From: Ephemerocybe angulata
Lineage: Eukaryota > Basidiomycota > Agaricomycetes > Agaricales > Psathyrellaceae
Assembly (NCBI GenBank): GCA_013368325.1
Contig: JAACJK010000002.1
Coordinates: forward strand, 62,001 to 126,000
DNA length: 64,000 bases
Reading direction: 5' to 3'
The notes beneath the pieces were generated by a model that did not search any database, was not told where the DNA came from, and was given only the letters and a program-made list of their open reading frames with translations. The first letter of the stretch is position 1; each line of letters begins with the position of its first letter. Below are positions 53,732 to 64,000 of the stretch, piece by piece. A program made the position numbers and the translations under genes.

Positions 53732-55912
53732 CTACTCTACCGTCCCGATGCAGATGTCTCCCCTTTCCCGGGTTTCCACCAGTCTGGCATGAACATTGAG
53801 CAGGACAACCTTCATAGCTGCAGCCCCATCGTCTGGGTGCTCCGCACTGATGCGAAACCGAGCGATCGTGAAGATGGCATGCCGACTGAACTGCGCGACG
53901 GACAAAGCCACCTTGATGTCGTCCGAATCATCTTCCATCATGACCTGACTCCGGTCGTCGTCAAATACACGCCGACCATTGTTGCTGATACCCAATGGGA
54001 CATGCCCTTCATTGAAACGCTCGACGGTGACGGGAAATTGGCGAAGGTCGACGAGGGTAAATCGTGCATGGTCGTTAAGCTCCCTGACCGAATCTCCTGC
54101 GGTGCGGCCGTCTTCGTTCATGAGAGAGGATATCGAAGACTCCAGGAAGTGCTGGAGGAGTCGGGCAAAGTTTAATCGCAGGCGATGGGTGATGGAAACC
54201 TCGTATCGCGTTTGACATACTGTGAAAGTACGAGGGGAGGGACGTTATCAACAACGCAATACCATATGTGGAGAGTGGACACTCACTGTTGCGGGTAACG
54301 CGAAGGCGAGAGCATTCGTCTCTATGGAAGCGGTGCCAATCCATAGTTTGACACTCCTTTGAGCAGTATACCGCTGACTGGCACCATGAGCATTCACCTG
54401 GATGTTCGTCCTTGAGCGGTAATTGAGTTGCTTTACCATGCTATACAAAATCCAGGCAGGTAAGTAAAAGGCACACTGACATATTGCGGGGACTTACGTC
54501 GATATTATCGCACATAGAGGCTGTCGACGGCTTCTCGCACATCAAAGCGGATAACTTGCTCCACTTGAGAAATCCGGAACAGTGCGAGGAACCTGGACTC
54601 AGAGGCGAGCGCGAGAAGGCCTTGGTGCTCGACGGTGGAATTGCGGAGACGGCGGATTGGATGGCACTGGCTATGTGGGGTTGGAAGCTCATCCGGAATA
54701 GCATCTGCAAAGGATCTCTCCCGCCCCATCGCTCTTGATAGGAAGCGAGGCTCGCCTTCCTGCTAGATAGAATGTCCTTGAAGACAACGCTAAGCAACCC
54801 GGCGCCGAGAAGATCCGGGAGAGTGCGAGCCAGCTTGTAGACTTCGAGATCCTGGTCCATAGGTAAGAGCAATTGCGACGAAACTTGGACGTCTAGGGGT
54901 GCGATGCCTTGGGGTCTTATGGCGAAGGTCTTGGAGGTATCGACGTGTGCGAGCGTTTTTGCGAGAGACAGAGACCAGAAGTTGGAGTCTGCGAAGGCCT
55001 TGGAAATATGTTCGAAGTCCACGAAACGTTGTGACGTTGCAAGTAGTCGAGCTGGTGTATCGAAACAGACAGTTGAAGGATTGATGTGATCATGCGACGA
55101 CATCCATTGCTTGAAGTGGTACGAAAAGGCTCGAGTAAAAGTCTTGGGGTCCTCCGGGAGGTGGAATTTGATGATTCGCTCCTTCAACAGCATCAGTAGA
55201 TGTTCGTCGTCCACGCAAGTCAAAAAGGCTCGTAGAACCGGACCCAGCCAAAGTTCATATTGAGTGATGCAGTTGAAGAGCATGTCATCGAGTAGAGGCT
55301 GGGCTGTCATCCACGCCTGAAGGACGAGCTCTACAAGGGACTCCAGGGAGGCCAGGTCCTTCTCCCGGAGCATAGGGAGGTCAACGTCAAAAATCCGCTG
55401 GACGATGGTGCAGGCGCCTGCCGAAGCTGTAAAATCCGGATGGAAAGTCTCGCCCATGTTTCCGAGGGCGACTATTGGGTTCCGTATGATGAACTTCAGC
55501 CACTTGGTGAGCTGGAGAATACTTGGTCGTAGCGTTGAAACGAGTTGGTCCCTATCCACGTCCTTATGGCGGGGAAACTCGAGGACTGCCTCTGCAAGTA
55601 GGCTAATGGAGGCCCGGATCTTCAAAATGGTCTGGGTTGATTCCTCGCTCCAATACCCTCCCTCGAGTGGCACAGGAATCTGGGCGTCCAGGTGCGAGAG
55701 CACGATGGAAAGTACACGTTTGGTCCAGGCTCCAACCAGATATTCAGGCCATTCTTCATGAAGCCTTTCGAGGTGGGCTAGGGATCCTTTCTCTGCAAGC
55801 CTAAATAGCTGTGGGAGAGGTCAATACGGCCGTTGCTGCGAACGACGACGGTCGGACTCACCAGTTCTGGTTTCAAATACGGCTTGGAGCCGTCGTTAGC
55901 GTCTCCGAGCAT
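53732..55912 (-). CDS. MYND-finger protein, diverged paralogue A
   Basis: Exons 55862-55912, 54498-55808, 54287-54440 and 53732-54219 join in frame (667 aa). It starts MLGDANDGSKPYLKPEL. Exon 2 encodes a long helical region (LFRLAEKGSLAHLERLHEEW at its start). Exon 3 holds the MYND finger: CSWCQSAVYCSKECQTMDWH, then HRDEC. The C-terminal domain in exon 4 reads VKVALSVAQFSRHAIFTIAR. The exon plan equals that of its neighbours, with 154 bases in exon 3 as in paralogue B, but the sequence is much more diverged. It ends 164 bases from the convergent, LINE-broken MYND gene. Family role unknown; the finger suggests protein-protein contact. Confidence 0.85.
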
Positions 55913-56351
55913 AGTTCAAGAGTGAGGAGAGAGAGTAAACGGTAGACCAGAGTTGAATGCGAGCCACTCGAGGTCCAGTGAGGTGGTGGTTGGTCAAAGG
56001 AAGTGTCTCTCAGGGTCCAGCTTTCAAATTCGGGATGGAGACCCGAACAAAGCCATCATGTCGATTTGATGGCTAGATTTGGCCAAGGTTCCTGGGCGCT
56101 TAAATATACCCAGCGGTGAGAGGCCGATTCCCCAACGGCGATGCCGGGATTGGAGAACAGCGTCCGCAAGGTAGTTCTCTATGCTTTATCAGTTACCGGT
56201 CCCATCTAGGGCACAATGCATACACGTACGGACAAGTGGAGAGGGGGACGCATTGATGCCTGAGAATGGCCTTGTTCGTTGGTCGAAACAAGACTGGAGG
56301 CAAAGGGCACAAAGGTCGAACTCGATCGAGATGTTAGGCGACATCTACAAA
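55913..56351. other. Spacer between MYND genes A and B
   Basis: It contains the promoter side of gene A and the 3' flank of gene B. The last 190 bases (cgcattgatgcctgagaatgg, then gactggaggcaaaggg) recur 3' of gene C (60030-60100) and in part 3' of gene D (62570-62630). Confidence 0.6.
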
Positions 56352-58533
56352 TTACAGGTTGAAATAACCTGCTTCGCCTTCGGCAGCATCAAACACCCGC
56401 ATAAAACCAGTAGTCAAATAAACTCTTTTCAGAGGCCGTTGATCAGAGTCAGTGTCCACAAAATCCTCCAGAAACATCCCGTAAGTGAGAACCCCATACC
56501 GACCCAAAGACGAGATAGAGGCCGCGAAAAAAGCATCCTCGTCCCGTTCGCATTGTTCAATCATAGCACGGACCCGATCGTCGTTAAATAGGGGGAACCC
56601 CATGTGCGTGTATGTCTGGGCACGCTCCGCCGATATATGATATGTATCCACGGGCAGCGACGTGGCTTTGAAAAGGATGATATCCTTTTTATGGTTGCCG
56701 TCCTGATAGCCATCCCAGTCTTGGTTCGAAAGAGGCTTGGTGAGACCCAACTCGTTGAGCATTACTTGAAGGTGCAGCAGCTTGAACACTCGCGAACGAT
56801 AGGAGATGTGGAATTGATGTACTTCTTGGTCTGTATAGTATATGAAGAGTGACCGTCAGAAACCCGTTACCCCATGGTAAGCTGTTATATCAAAACGCAC
56901 CGACTCGACGGACACGACTGTTGGCACACTCGTTCCGGTGGAAAGCCTCCCAATCTGCGCGTTGGCATTGATGAGAACAGTAGACGGCTGTTTGACACCA
57001 GGAGCACTCGTGTACGGAGGGGCCATCCTGAGACTGTTCCGCATCCAAGTCATGCTGTTTTGTTGAATGTTATCCGCAGTTTCAGTGACTATAACCTGAG
57101 CGACCTACCTCTAAGCAGTCGCAGATAGCGAGGGGACCAGCCTCAAGTATATCCAAAGCATCTTGATAGCACTTCATTTCGCGGGCGAAATCGTTCCATA
57201 GCTTTCCCGTAGCACCCGTATCTGCGGATAGGGTGTCCTTGACCGATGCGGGGAGTGACAAGATAGCGTCAATTAGTGCCTTCGATACGCGTGGATGATG
57301 GGCTAAGTAGTAAAGCCTTTTGAGAGGATTCGATGCGGTCGATTTCGGTTTCCAGTCCTCAAACGGTTCGGAGCCCGTTCTCAGCGCCGATAGCAAACTG
57401 TCAGTGATTATGTCGAGAAGGCCACGGGAAAGAAACTCTGGTATCCGCCAGTGCGCCCTGTCTGCTAGAAAAAGCCTTGGCTGAAGAAGTCGAGAAGCGA
57501 CCTCGACAGGAAGCGATGTATTTCGATCGTCCGCTGTGCATATCCCGCCGCTGAATTCCTGCGCTAGGCTCAACATGAGGTTCGGGACCTGGGATTTGGA
57601 GATGGTCTTGAAGAAAGCATCGCTCTCCTTGCAGAGCAACATCATCCCCGTGACATAATGACTGAGGGCGCCGCAATACACGTTGGCCGGGTTTTGCTGA
57701 TACTGTTCCCGGTACACTGTCGGCCAGAGATGGCATTGGCGGCGGAAGAATTCGACAAGCGACTCGAGAGACTTGTGATCGAGGGCGTCAATCTTCTGAA
57801 CGAGGATAGTTCGGCTGGGATCGTGGCAGATGCATTGGCTGATGGGCTGGTACGCTATAAGGTATCGGTCCTCATAAATTTCGGGGGACATGGCGACACC
57901 TTCCTCTCCGAGTGACGCGGCGATATTAAGCCAGATGGCCAAGGCAAAGTCCACAATCTGTTCGAGAGAATCAGGATCCTCAGTCGACTGTGCTCCATAC
58001 TTGAGCATTTCAGTGAGTCTAATCGCTGCCTGGCTGCGACCAAGGTACGGCGGGACATATAAGAAGGGGGAATAGCGCATCAGGAATTTGAGACAACGAA
58101 ATAAGACCGTCAGTCGAGGTCGGAGAAGCGTGAAGAACTCTTCTTTGTGTTCATCGCTGAGATCTGGAAAGCCCTTGATGGCTCCATCCAGCCCGTCCAG
58201 ACATGTGTGGATCATTGCAATCGGGGGAGACCTCTGAGCCCCGCTTCCATGGAAATCTTGTGGGAATCGCAGGGAAGGAAGGAGCTCTGATTGTGCCTCG
58301 AGGTGGTCGAAGATGATGACGAGTGCCCTTTTCGAGTCGGACATATCTTCTGGCCATTCGGTACCCAGCCGTTTAAGGTGCTCCCGGGAGCCCCGCTGTG
58401 CTGCATTCAGCAACTGTTTAAGGAAAAGTCAGATGGAGGAGGTCGCATTGGGGCTGCACCACGAACATACAGCCTCAGTTCGGAAATGAGTTTGTGCAGT
58501 TCGGCGACGTTGGCGAGTGCCGTTGTCCAACAT
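56352..58533 (-). CDS. MYND-finger protein, paralogue B
   Basis: Exons 58471-58533, 57109-58413, 56901-57054 and 56352-56830 join in frame (666 aa), introns 46-70 bases. It starts MLDNGTRQRRRTAQTHFRTEA; exon 2 begins LLNAAQRGSREHLKRLGTEW. The central region is helical with no recognised catalytic motif. The finger is CSWCQTAVYCSHQCQRADW, then HRNEC. The exon 4 domain (VHQFHISYRSRVFKLLHLQV, DDRVRAMIEQCERDEDAFF, ISSLGRYGVLTYGMFLEDF) is shared by all copies. No frame defects are seen, so the gene is probably functional. A GATA repeat lies about 97 bases upstream. Confidence 0.9.
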
Positions 58534-58629
58534 TCTGAGTGCGCTTTGGGAGAGAGGAAGCCTATGTGCTGGCAGCTTGAGCGGCGGTGCTGGCGCTTAA
58601 AGTTTGCGATTGAATTTCTGATAGAGCAA

Positions 58630-58642
58630 GATAAGATAAGAT
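58630..58642. promoter_or_regulatory. GATA repeat upstream of MYND gene B
   Basis: gataagataagat, about 97 bases before the start of gene B. The same 13 bases occur about 87 bases before gene C (62386-62398). GATAAG is the core site of fungal GATA factors; function here is inference. Confidence 0.4.
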
Positions 58643-58740
58643 CTGTCGCCAATTGAGCGCGATCGCGACGCAAAACGCGTCGTCTAGACAAAGACCAGTG
58701 ACTGGTCTTTGCTCTCAGGGATTACTTGAGCCCAGAATGG

Positions 58741-58960
58741 GTTCTGACGCAGCCCAAGCCTACTCGAGGGGCCTTCGCCGAGGCGTGGAACGTGTCACTG
58801 GCCCGGGTAAGCCCGAATGTCTGATGTCTGGACGCTCAATCTATCATTCCGTTCTCATTCTAACGTTATGTACTTGGCCTACCATCGCCGTTTCAAGCCT
58901 TGAGGTCGCTGCAAAGGAAGCCAAGACCAATGGGAGGAAGAAAAAGGTGCCCACTGCCTG
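58741..58960 (+). pseudogene. Fragment of a paralogue of the 18369-20307 gene
   Basis: Two short stretches match that gene's C-terminus: TRGAFAEAWN (compare TRGGFVDAWN), then after an intron-like stretch (gtaagcccg...tttcaag) EVAAKEAKTNGRKKK (compare the final basic exon). Upstream exons are absent, so this is a relic. Confidence 0.45.
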
Positions 58961-59109
58961 TCGATTATTACCACTGCTATAGACCCTCAAGCTTGGGAGA
59001 ATCATTTAAAACACAAATTTCGTTCGGTTCAGATACTGCTAGATTTCATCTCACACCCAAGCCCTACTTCCCGCACAATGTAGTGCGAATCAGAGACTCA
59101 CTCCATAAC

Positions 59110-59463
59110 CTAGCCGAAAATAGAAGATAGAACGTCCTGAGTCGCAGTTCCCGTGTCCGGGTAATGAATATACGGCCTGATAACGCAAGTGGCATTGCTG
59201 CATGAGCAACTCACCTCCTCAATTCTCTCTACATCAGGAGAAGCACGAAGAAAATCAAGTGTCTCCTCGTCAAACGTCCCTGAGTACATGTCCCGAAGTT
59301 TGTAGTCGTCCTTTATATCCGAGGTCCCATGGAGGTGGAGACGAAGTGCCCTGAAATGAGCTTCCTTGTCGACACCTGTTTGAAGGTGTACTATGTAGCT
59401 CTTCTCTTTTTCCTCCACGGGCGTCAGACCCGCAAGATTGATCACGGGTACCGAGTCCGCCAT
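59110..59463 (-). CDS. I9-type protease inhibitor (proteinase inhibitor/propeptide fold)
   Basis: 117 aa from MADSVPVINLAGLTP, the likelier start; an upstream in-frame Met lies at 59556. Text SYIVHLQTGVDKEAHF, KLRDMYSGTFDEETLDFLRAS and DVERIEE matches the small fungal I9 family, exemplified by Pleurotus proteinase A inhibitor. These act as intramolecular-chaperone-like inhibitors of subtilisin-type proteases. There is no signal peptide at this start, so it is probably cytosolic or vacuolar. The C-terminus is ambiguous: GTGAGT directly after the IEE codons and CTCAG 78 bases on could form an in-frame intron. Removing it gives the short IEEDVL ending usual in the family; retention adds 26 residues (VSCSCSNATC...). 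Confidence 0.75.
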   Translation of the reverse strand: MADSVPVINLAGLTPVEEKEKSYIVHLQTGVDKEAHFRALRLHLHGTSDIKDDYKLRDMYSGTFDEETLDFLRASPDVERIEEVSCSCSNATCVIRPYIHYPDTGTATQDVLSSIFG

Positions 59464-60133
59464 ATTAGAAGATGAGTGAGGCTGTAGAAGTGCAGGTAGT
59501 AGATGTGGGATGTGCTTTGCAAAGATACGGCGATGGCCGAAGTGTCGTGAATGCACAGGCTTCTTTTTATACCTTCATTCAAGACCTCCTGACGAGCCCC
59601 AAGTCTTACCTACTCCACCCCTTCCAAGTTCACGGCGGTTTCCACGCTTCCGAAGACTCAGACATCCCGAATGCTGTTAAGATAGATTAGATTAGATTCG
59701 CTCACCAATTTGAGCGCGACGCGACGTGACACAATTTCGTCTTCCAGGGGCTTCAACCATGTCAGGAGCACTCAACGCTGGGTCAAGTCGCCCGATACGT
59801 ATTCCGAGAGGCGGATAGACGACGGTCGACTCAAGGTAAGCCGGCATTTAGACTGCCCAGAGCTTACAACAATTACACAGAACAATTTCGAGCCGATTAC
59901 TTGTAAGGGATGATCGATGATTTCCCGTCCCCGATTCTAGACTCGGGCCCAAAGCAGGCCTCTACGCTTTCATCAGTTACATCTCCCACCTTTTAGGGGT
60001 CGATACATGCACGTACTGGTGCAAGTACGCAGGGAGACGCATTGATGCCTGAGAATGGCGTCGTTTGTTGATCGAACAGGACTGGAGGCAAAGGCACAAA
60101 CGTCTCGAACTCGATCAAAGTGTCAACCGCAAA
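59464..60133. other. Spacer between the I9 gene and MYND gene C
   Basis: It includes a gattagattagatt stretch near 59687 resembling the upstream regions of genes B and C, and from about 59950 the duplicated 3' flank of gene C. No coding region. Confidence 0.5.
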
Positions 60134-62299
60134 TTACATGTTGAAATACTTAGCTCCCACCTCTACAGCATCAACCACCCGCATACAACTAGTAATTAAA
60201 CGAACCCTTTTCAAAGGCCGCTCACTGGAGTCAATGCCCACAACCTCCTCCAGGAATATCCCGCAAGTGACGACCCCATACCGGCCCAGCGACGAAATAG
60301 ATGCCGCAAAAAACTTATCCTCCTCCCGTTCACACTGTTTAATCATAGCCCGGCACCGATCCTCGTCAAATGGGTTGATCCCCTTGTGCGTGTATGCCGC
60401 GGCTCGCAAACGCTCCACCGGTAGATGGTGAATTTCCACGGGCAGCGAGGTGGCCTTGATAAGGAATATATCCTTTCTATGGTTGCCGCCTTCTTCGTCA
60501 TCCCAGGTACAAAGTGGTGCGATTTGGCCCACAACGTTGAGGATGTGTTCAAGGTGCAGCAGCTTGAACATCCGCGAACGATGGGAGATGTGGAATTGAT
60601 GTATTTCTTGGTCTGTACAGTAGAGAGTGATTGTCAGAAAGACCCATGCTACACTGCCATATTAGAACGCACCAACCCGGCGGACACGATTGTTTGCACA
60701 CTCGTTCCGGTGGAAAGCCTCCCAATCTGCGCGTTGGCACCTACGAGAGCAGTAGACAGCGGTCTGACACCAAGGACACCCATGTACGGAGGAGCCTCGG
60801 GCATCCTGAGTCTGTTCTGAATCGAACTGATGCTAATTTTGTTCAATGTAACCGGAGTTCGAGAGAATATAACTCGAGAAAGCTCACCTCTAGACAGTCG
60901 CAAATCGGAGGAGCACCAGCCTCGAGTGTATCCAAAGCAGCCTCATAGTACTTCATTTCACGGGTAAAATCATTCCATATTTTCCCCGTGGCACCTGTAT
61001 CTGCGGAGAGGGTCTCCTTGTCAGGTATGGGGAGTGAAGAGATACCGTCGATTACCGCCTTCGCTACGCGCGGATGATGAGCCATGCAGAAAAGACGTTT
61101 GAGAGGATTCGATGTAGTCCATTTAGGTACCCACTCGCCGAACGGTTCGGACTCCTTGCTCAGCGCCGATAGCAGACTGTCAGCGAGTATATCGAGAAGG
61201 CCCTGGGCAAGAAGCTCTGGCATTCGCCAGTGTGTCCTGTCTGCCAGAAGAAAGTTTGATTGAGTAAGTCGATAAGCGACCTCGATGGGAAGTGGCCTAA
61301 TAGGTTTGCTCTCCCAGTTGCATGTCCCGTTGCGAAATTCCCGCGTTGTGCTCAAGACGAGCGTCAGGGCCTGGGACTTCGTTATAGCCTTGAAGAAAGG
61401 ATCGCTCTCCCCGCAGAACAAGGTCATCGCCGCCACATATTGAGAGAAGAGGCTGCAATTCAGGTTGGCCGGGTCGGTTTGATACTGTTCCCGGTGCACT
61501 GTCGGCCAGAGGTCGCATTGGTGGCGGTAGAAATCGGCAAGACACTTGAGGGACTTATGGTCGAGGGCAGTGACCTTCTGAACGAGCATATTTCGGCTCG
61601 ATTCGTGGCCGATGCATTGGATGATCGATCGGTATGGCATAGTGTATCGGTCTTCGTAAGTTTCCGAGGACATGGTGACACCTTGTTCACAGGGTGAGGC
61701 GGCGACATCAAGCCAGACGTCCAAGGCAAAGTCCACTATTTGCTCGAGAGATTCAGCGTCCTCGGTCCACTGCACGCCCGACTGAAGGATCAAAGCGAGC
61801 TGCATTGCTGCCAGGCTGCGACCTTTGTACGGTGGGACCCATAAGAGGGGGGAAAAACACAGCAGGAATCTGAGGCAATCAAATAAGAGCCCTAGCCGAG
61901 GCCGGAGGACCATGAAGAATTCTTCTTTGTGGCTATTGCTGAGGTTCGGGAGGGCCAAGAAACCGCCATTCAGCCCATCTAGACATGTGCGGATGACCTC
62001 AATCGGCGAGGAACAATCTTGAATGGATCGCAGGGAAGGCATGATCTTTGATTGCGCTTCGAGGTGGTCGAAGACGATGACGAGCGCCTTTTTGGAATAG
62101 GAGATGTCTTCCGGCCATTCTTTGGACAGCCGTTCAATGTGCTCCCGAGAACCTCGCTGAGCCGCATTCAGCAACTGCGCAACAAGAAGTCAGATGAACC
62201 TCTGGAAAGGATGGTAAGGAAGATGCAGGACATACGTACAGCTTCGGTTCTGAAACGGGTTTGCGGTATCTGGCGTGGGCGATTGTGGTGTTCCGACAT
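60134..62299 (-). CDS. MYND-finger protein, paralogue C
   Basis: Exons 62240-62299, 60888-62174, 60673-60832 and 60134-60612 join in frame (661 aa). It starts MSEHHNRPRQIPQTRFRTEA; exon 2 begins LLNAAQRGSREHIERLSKEW. The finger is CPWCQTAVYCSRRCQRADW, then HRNEC. Exon 4 carries the shared C-terminal domain (LISSLGRYGV-type motif; here ISSLGRYGVVTCGIFLEEV). It is the closest match to B in plan. It lacks the five-residue HGSGA-like insertion of B in exon 2. The frame is intact. Confidence 0.9.
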
Positions 62300-62642
62300 T
62301 CTGAGTGCGCTTTGGGAGAGAGTGAGGATGCCAGCCTCCGAGCTCCAGGGCGTGCCAGGAGCGCGCCAGCTGTGTTTGAACCTCCGATAAGATAAGATTA
62401 GACTAGCTCGCCACGATAGGCCACGATCGCGACGCGAAGCGTTCGATCCATTGACAAGTCGCCCGATACGCATCCCGAGAGCCCCATAGACCTCATCTCA
62501 CAGTCAAACTGCTCAAGGTAAGCCGTCATCCGATTGAGATTGGCCAGGGCCCGACAACTTGAACTTTGTTCGTTGGTCGAAATAAAACTGGAGGCAAAGG
62601 GCCGGCACAAAGGTCAAACTTGATCGAGACGACATCTACAAA
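62300..62642. other. Promoter of MYND gene C and 3' flank of gene D
   Basis: It holds the GATA repeat (62386-62398) and, from about 62566, the duplicated 3' flank (ttcgttggtcgaaa, gactggaggcaaaggg-like). No coding region. Confidence 0.5.
62386..62398. promoter_or_regulatory. GATA repeat upstream of MYND gene C
   Basis: gataagataagat, identical to 58630-58642 and at nearly the same distance from the start codon. Confidence 0.4.
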
Positions 62643-64000
62643 TTACAGGTTAAAATACATCCATCCGCCCTCAACAGCATCAAACACCCGCATAGAACTA
62701 GTAGTCAGAGTAACTTTTTTCAAAGGTCGTTCATCGGAGTCAGTTCCCATAAAATGCTCCAAAAACATCCCATAAGTGACAACCCCATACCGACCCAGAG
62801 ACGAGATAGAGGCCGCGAAAAAGGCATTCTCGACCCGCTCGCATCGTTCAATCATAGCCCGGACCCGATCATCGTCGAATACGCGGATCCCCGTGTGCGT
62901 ATATGTCTGCGCACGCTCCACCGATGAGTGATAACTTTCAACGGGCAGCGACGTGGCTCTGAAAATGATGATATCTTTCTTATGGTTGCCATCCTCGTCG
63001 TCACTCCAGTCCTGGTCTGAAAGGGGCGAGGTGAGACCCAACTCGTTGAGCATTTCTTGAAGGTGTAGCAGCTTGAATACCCGCGAACGATAGGAGATGT
63101 GGAATTGGTGTACTGCTTGGTCTGGACAGTAGAGTGTGATTTTCAGAAACCCCACTGGAAGTCGTTATATCAGAACGCACCAACTCGACGGACACGACTG
63201 TTGGCACACTCATTCCGGTGGAAAGCCTCCCAATCTGCGCGTTGGCACTCACGAGAACAATAGACGGCTGTTCGACACCAGGCACACTCGCTTACGGAGG
63301 AGCCGAGGGCATCCTGAGATTGTCCCGCATAAAAGTCATGCTGTTTTGTAGAATGTTATCCAGTTTCAGTGACTAGTATGAACCTAGCTAACTTACCTCT
63401 AGACAGTCGCAGATAACAGGGGCACCAGCCTCGAGTGTATCCAAAGCATTCTGATAGCATTTCATCTCACGGGTAAAACCGTTCCATATCTTTCCCGTAG
63501 CGCCCGTATCCGCGGAGAGGGTGTCCTTGACCGATGTGGGGAGCGCCAAGATGGCATCAATTAGCGCCTTAGATACGTGTGGATGATGGGCTAAGTAGTA
63601 AAGCCTTTTGAGAGGATTCGATGCGTTCGATTTCGGGTTCCAGTCGTCAAACGGTTCGGAGCCCGTTCTCAGCGCCGATAGCAAACTGTCAGTGATTATC
63701 TCGAGAAGGCCACGGGAAAGAAACTCTGGTATCCGCCAGTGTGCCCTGTCTGCCAGAAGAAGCCTTGGCTGAAGAAGTCGAGAAGCGACTTCGACAGGAA
63801 GCGCCGTATTTTGATCGCCCACTACGCATCTCCCGCTGCGAAATTCCCGCGCTATGCCCAGGATGAGGTTCGGGACCTGGGACTTGGACATGATCTTGAA
63901 GAAAGCGTCGCTCTCCTCGCAGAAGAACACTATCCCCGTCACATAATGAGCGAGGAGGCCACAATTCAGGTGGTCCCGGTCTTGCTGATACTGTTCCCGG
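62643..64000 (-). CDS. MYND-finger protein, paralogue D (partial, 5' end off window)
   Basis: Visible exons are 63397 to beyond 64000 (exon 2), 63181-63340 and 62643-63121, all in frame. The finger is CAWCRTAVYCSRECQRADW, then HRNEC. Exon 4 (VHQFHISYRSRVFKLLHLQE at its start) is nearly the same as in B. Exon 2 is also closer to B than to C (RTGSEPFDDWNPK). The start and exon 1 lie beyond the right edge. Confidence 0.88.

Noticed and set aside
1..64000. tRNA or rRNA genes
   Set aside because: I saw no cloverleaf or B-box pattern I could support; a covariance-model scan would be decisive.

Overview
This window is nuclear DNA of a filamentous basidiomycete, most likely an Agaricomycete. The genes have many short GT-AG introns (about 50-65 bases). 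The gene families are agaricomycete in character: expanded MYND-finger proteins, a DUF6533-type membrane protein, an I9-type protease inhibitor, and KDZ, CACTA-like, Tad-like LINE and Copia-type transposons. The MYND expansion is reminiscent of Mycena-type genomes, but this is inference. All exon structures were read by eye from splice signals and frame.

Layout. 1-3.9 kb: a DEK_C-domain nuclear protein (minus strand, runs off the left edge) diverges from a DUF6533-type membrane protein. 4.0-7.5 kb: a decayed MYND gene whose stop codon was hit by a 5'-truncated LINE, itself hit by a gag-only LTR element. 8.8-12.1 kb: a CACTA/Tnp2-like transposase with one frameshift. 12.1-14.2 kb: degenerate sequence with a Sec31-like fragment. 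14.2-20.3 kb: two lineage-specific genes separated by a 3.8-kb foldback element made of minisatellites. 20.5-24.7 kb: an AT-rich 1.8-kb non-autonomous element and tandem repeats.

24.7-53.6 kb: the remains of one MYND gene. Its second exon is split, exactly in frame, by an 18.8-kb insertion flanked by a 10-bp direct repeat (25275-25284 and 44098-44107). Its last exon is split by a 7.9-kb LINE flanked by a 14-bp repeat. The 18.8-kb insertion carries a KDZ transposase with its CxC2-like cysteine cluster, a TET/JBP-type 2OG-Fe(II) dioxygenase, an HMG-like accessory protein and four lineage-specific genes. It is therefore a large cargo-bearing KDZ-type element. It has itself been hit by two hAT-type MITEs with perfect 8-bp duplications, one in the transposase C-terminus and one in a cargo gene.

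53.7-64 kb: four minus-strand MYND paralogues (the last cut by the right edge) with the same four-exon structure. The three on the right are clearly tandem duplicates sharing 3' flanks, and two share a GATA-repeat promoter motif. A small I9-type inhibitor gene lies among them.

The most interesting system is the KDZ element. A transposase linked to a predicted DNA-methylcytosine oxidase fits the known TET/JBP-KDZ association in basidiomycetes. Here the exact insertion site can be read because the disrupted gene has intact paralogues in the same window.
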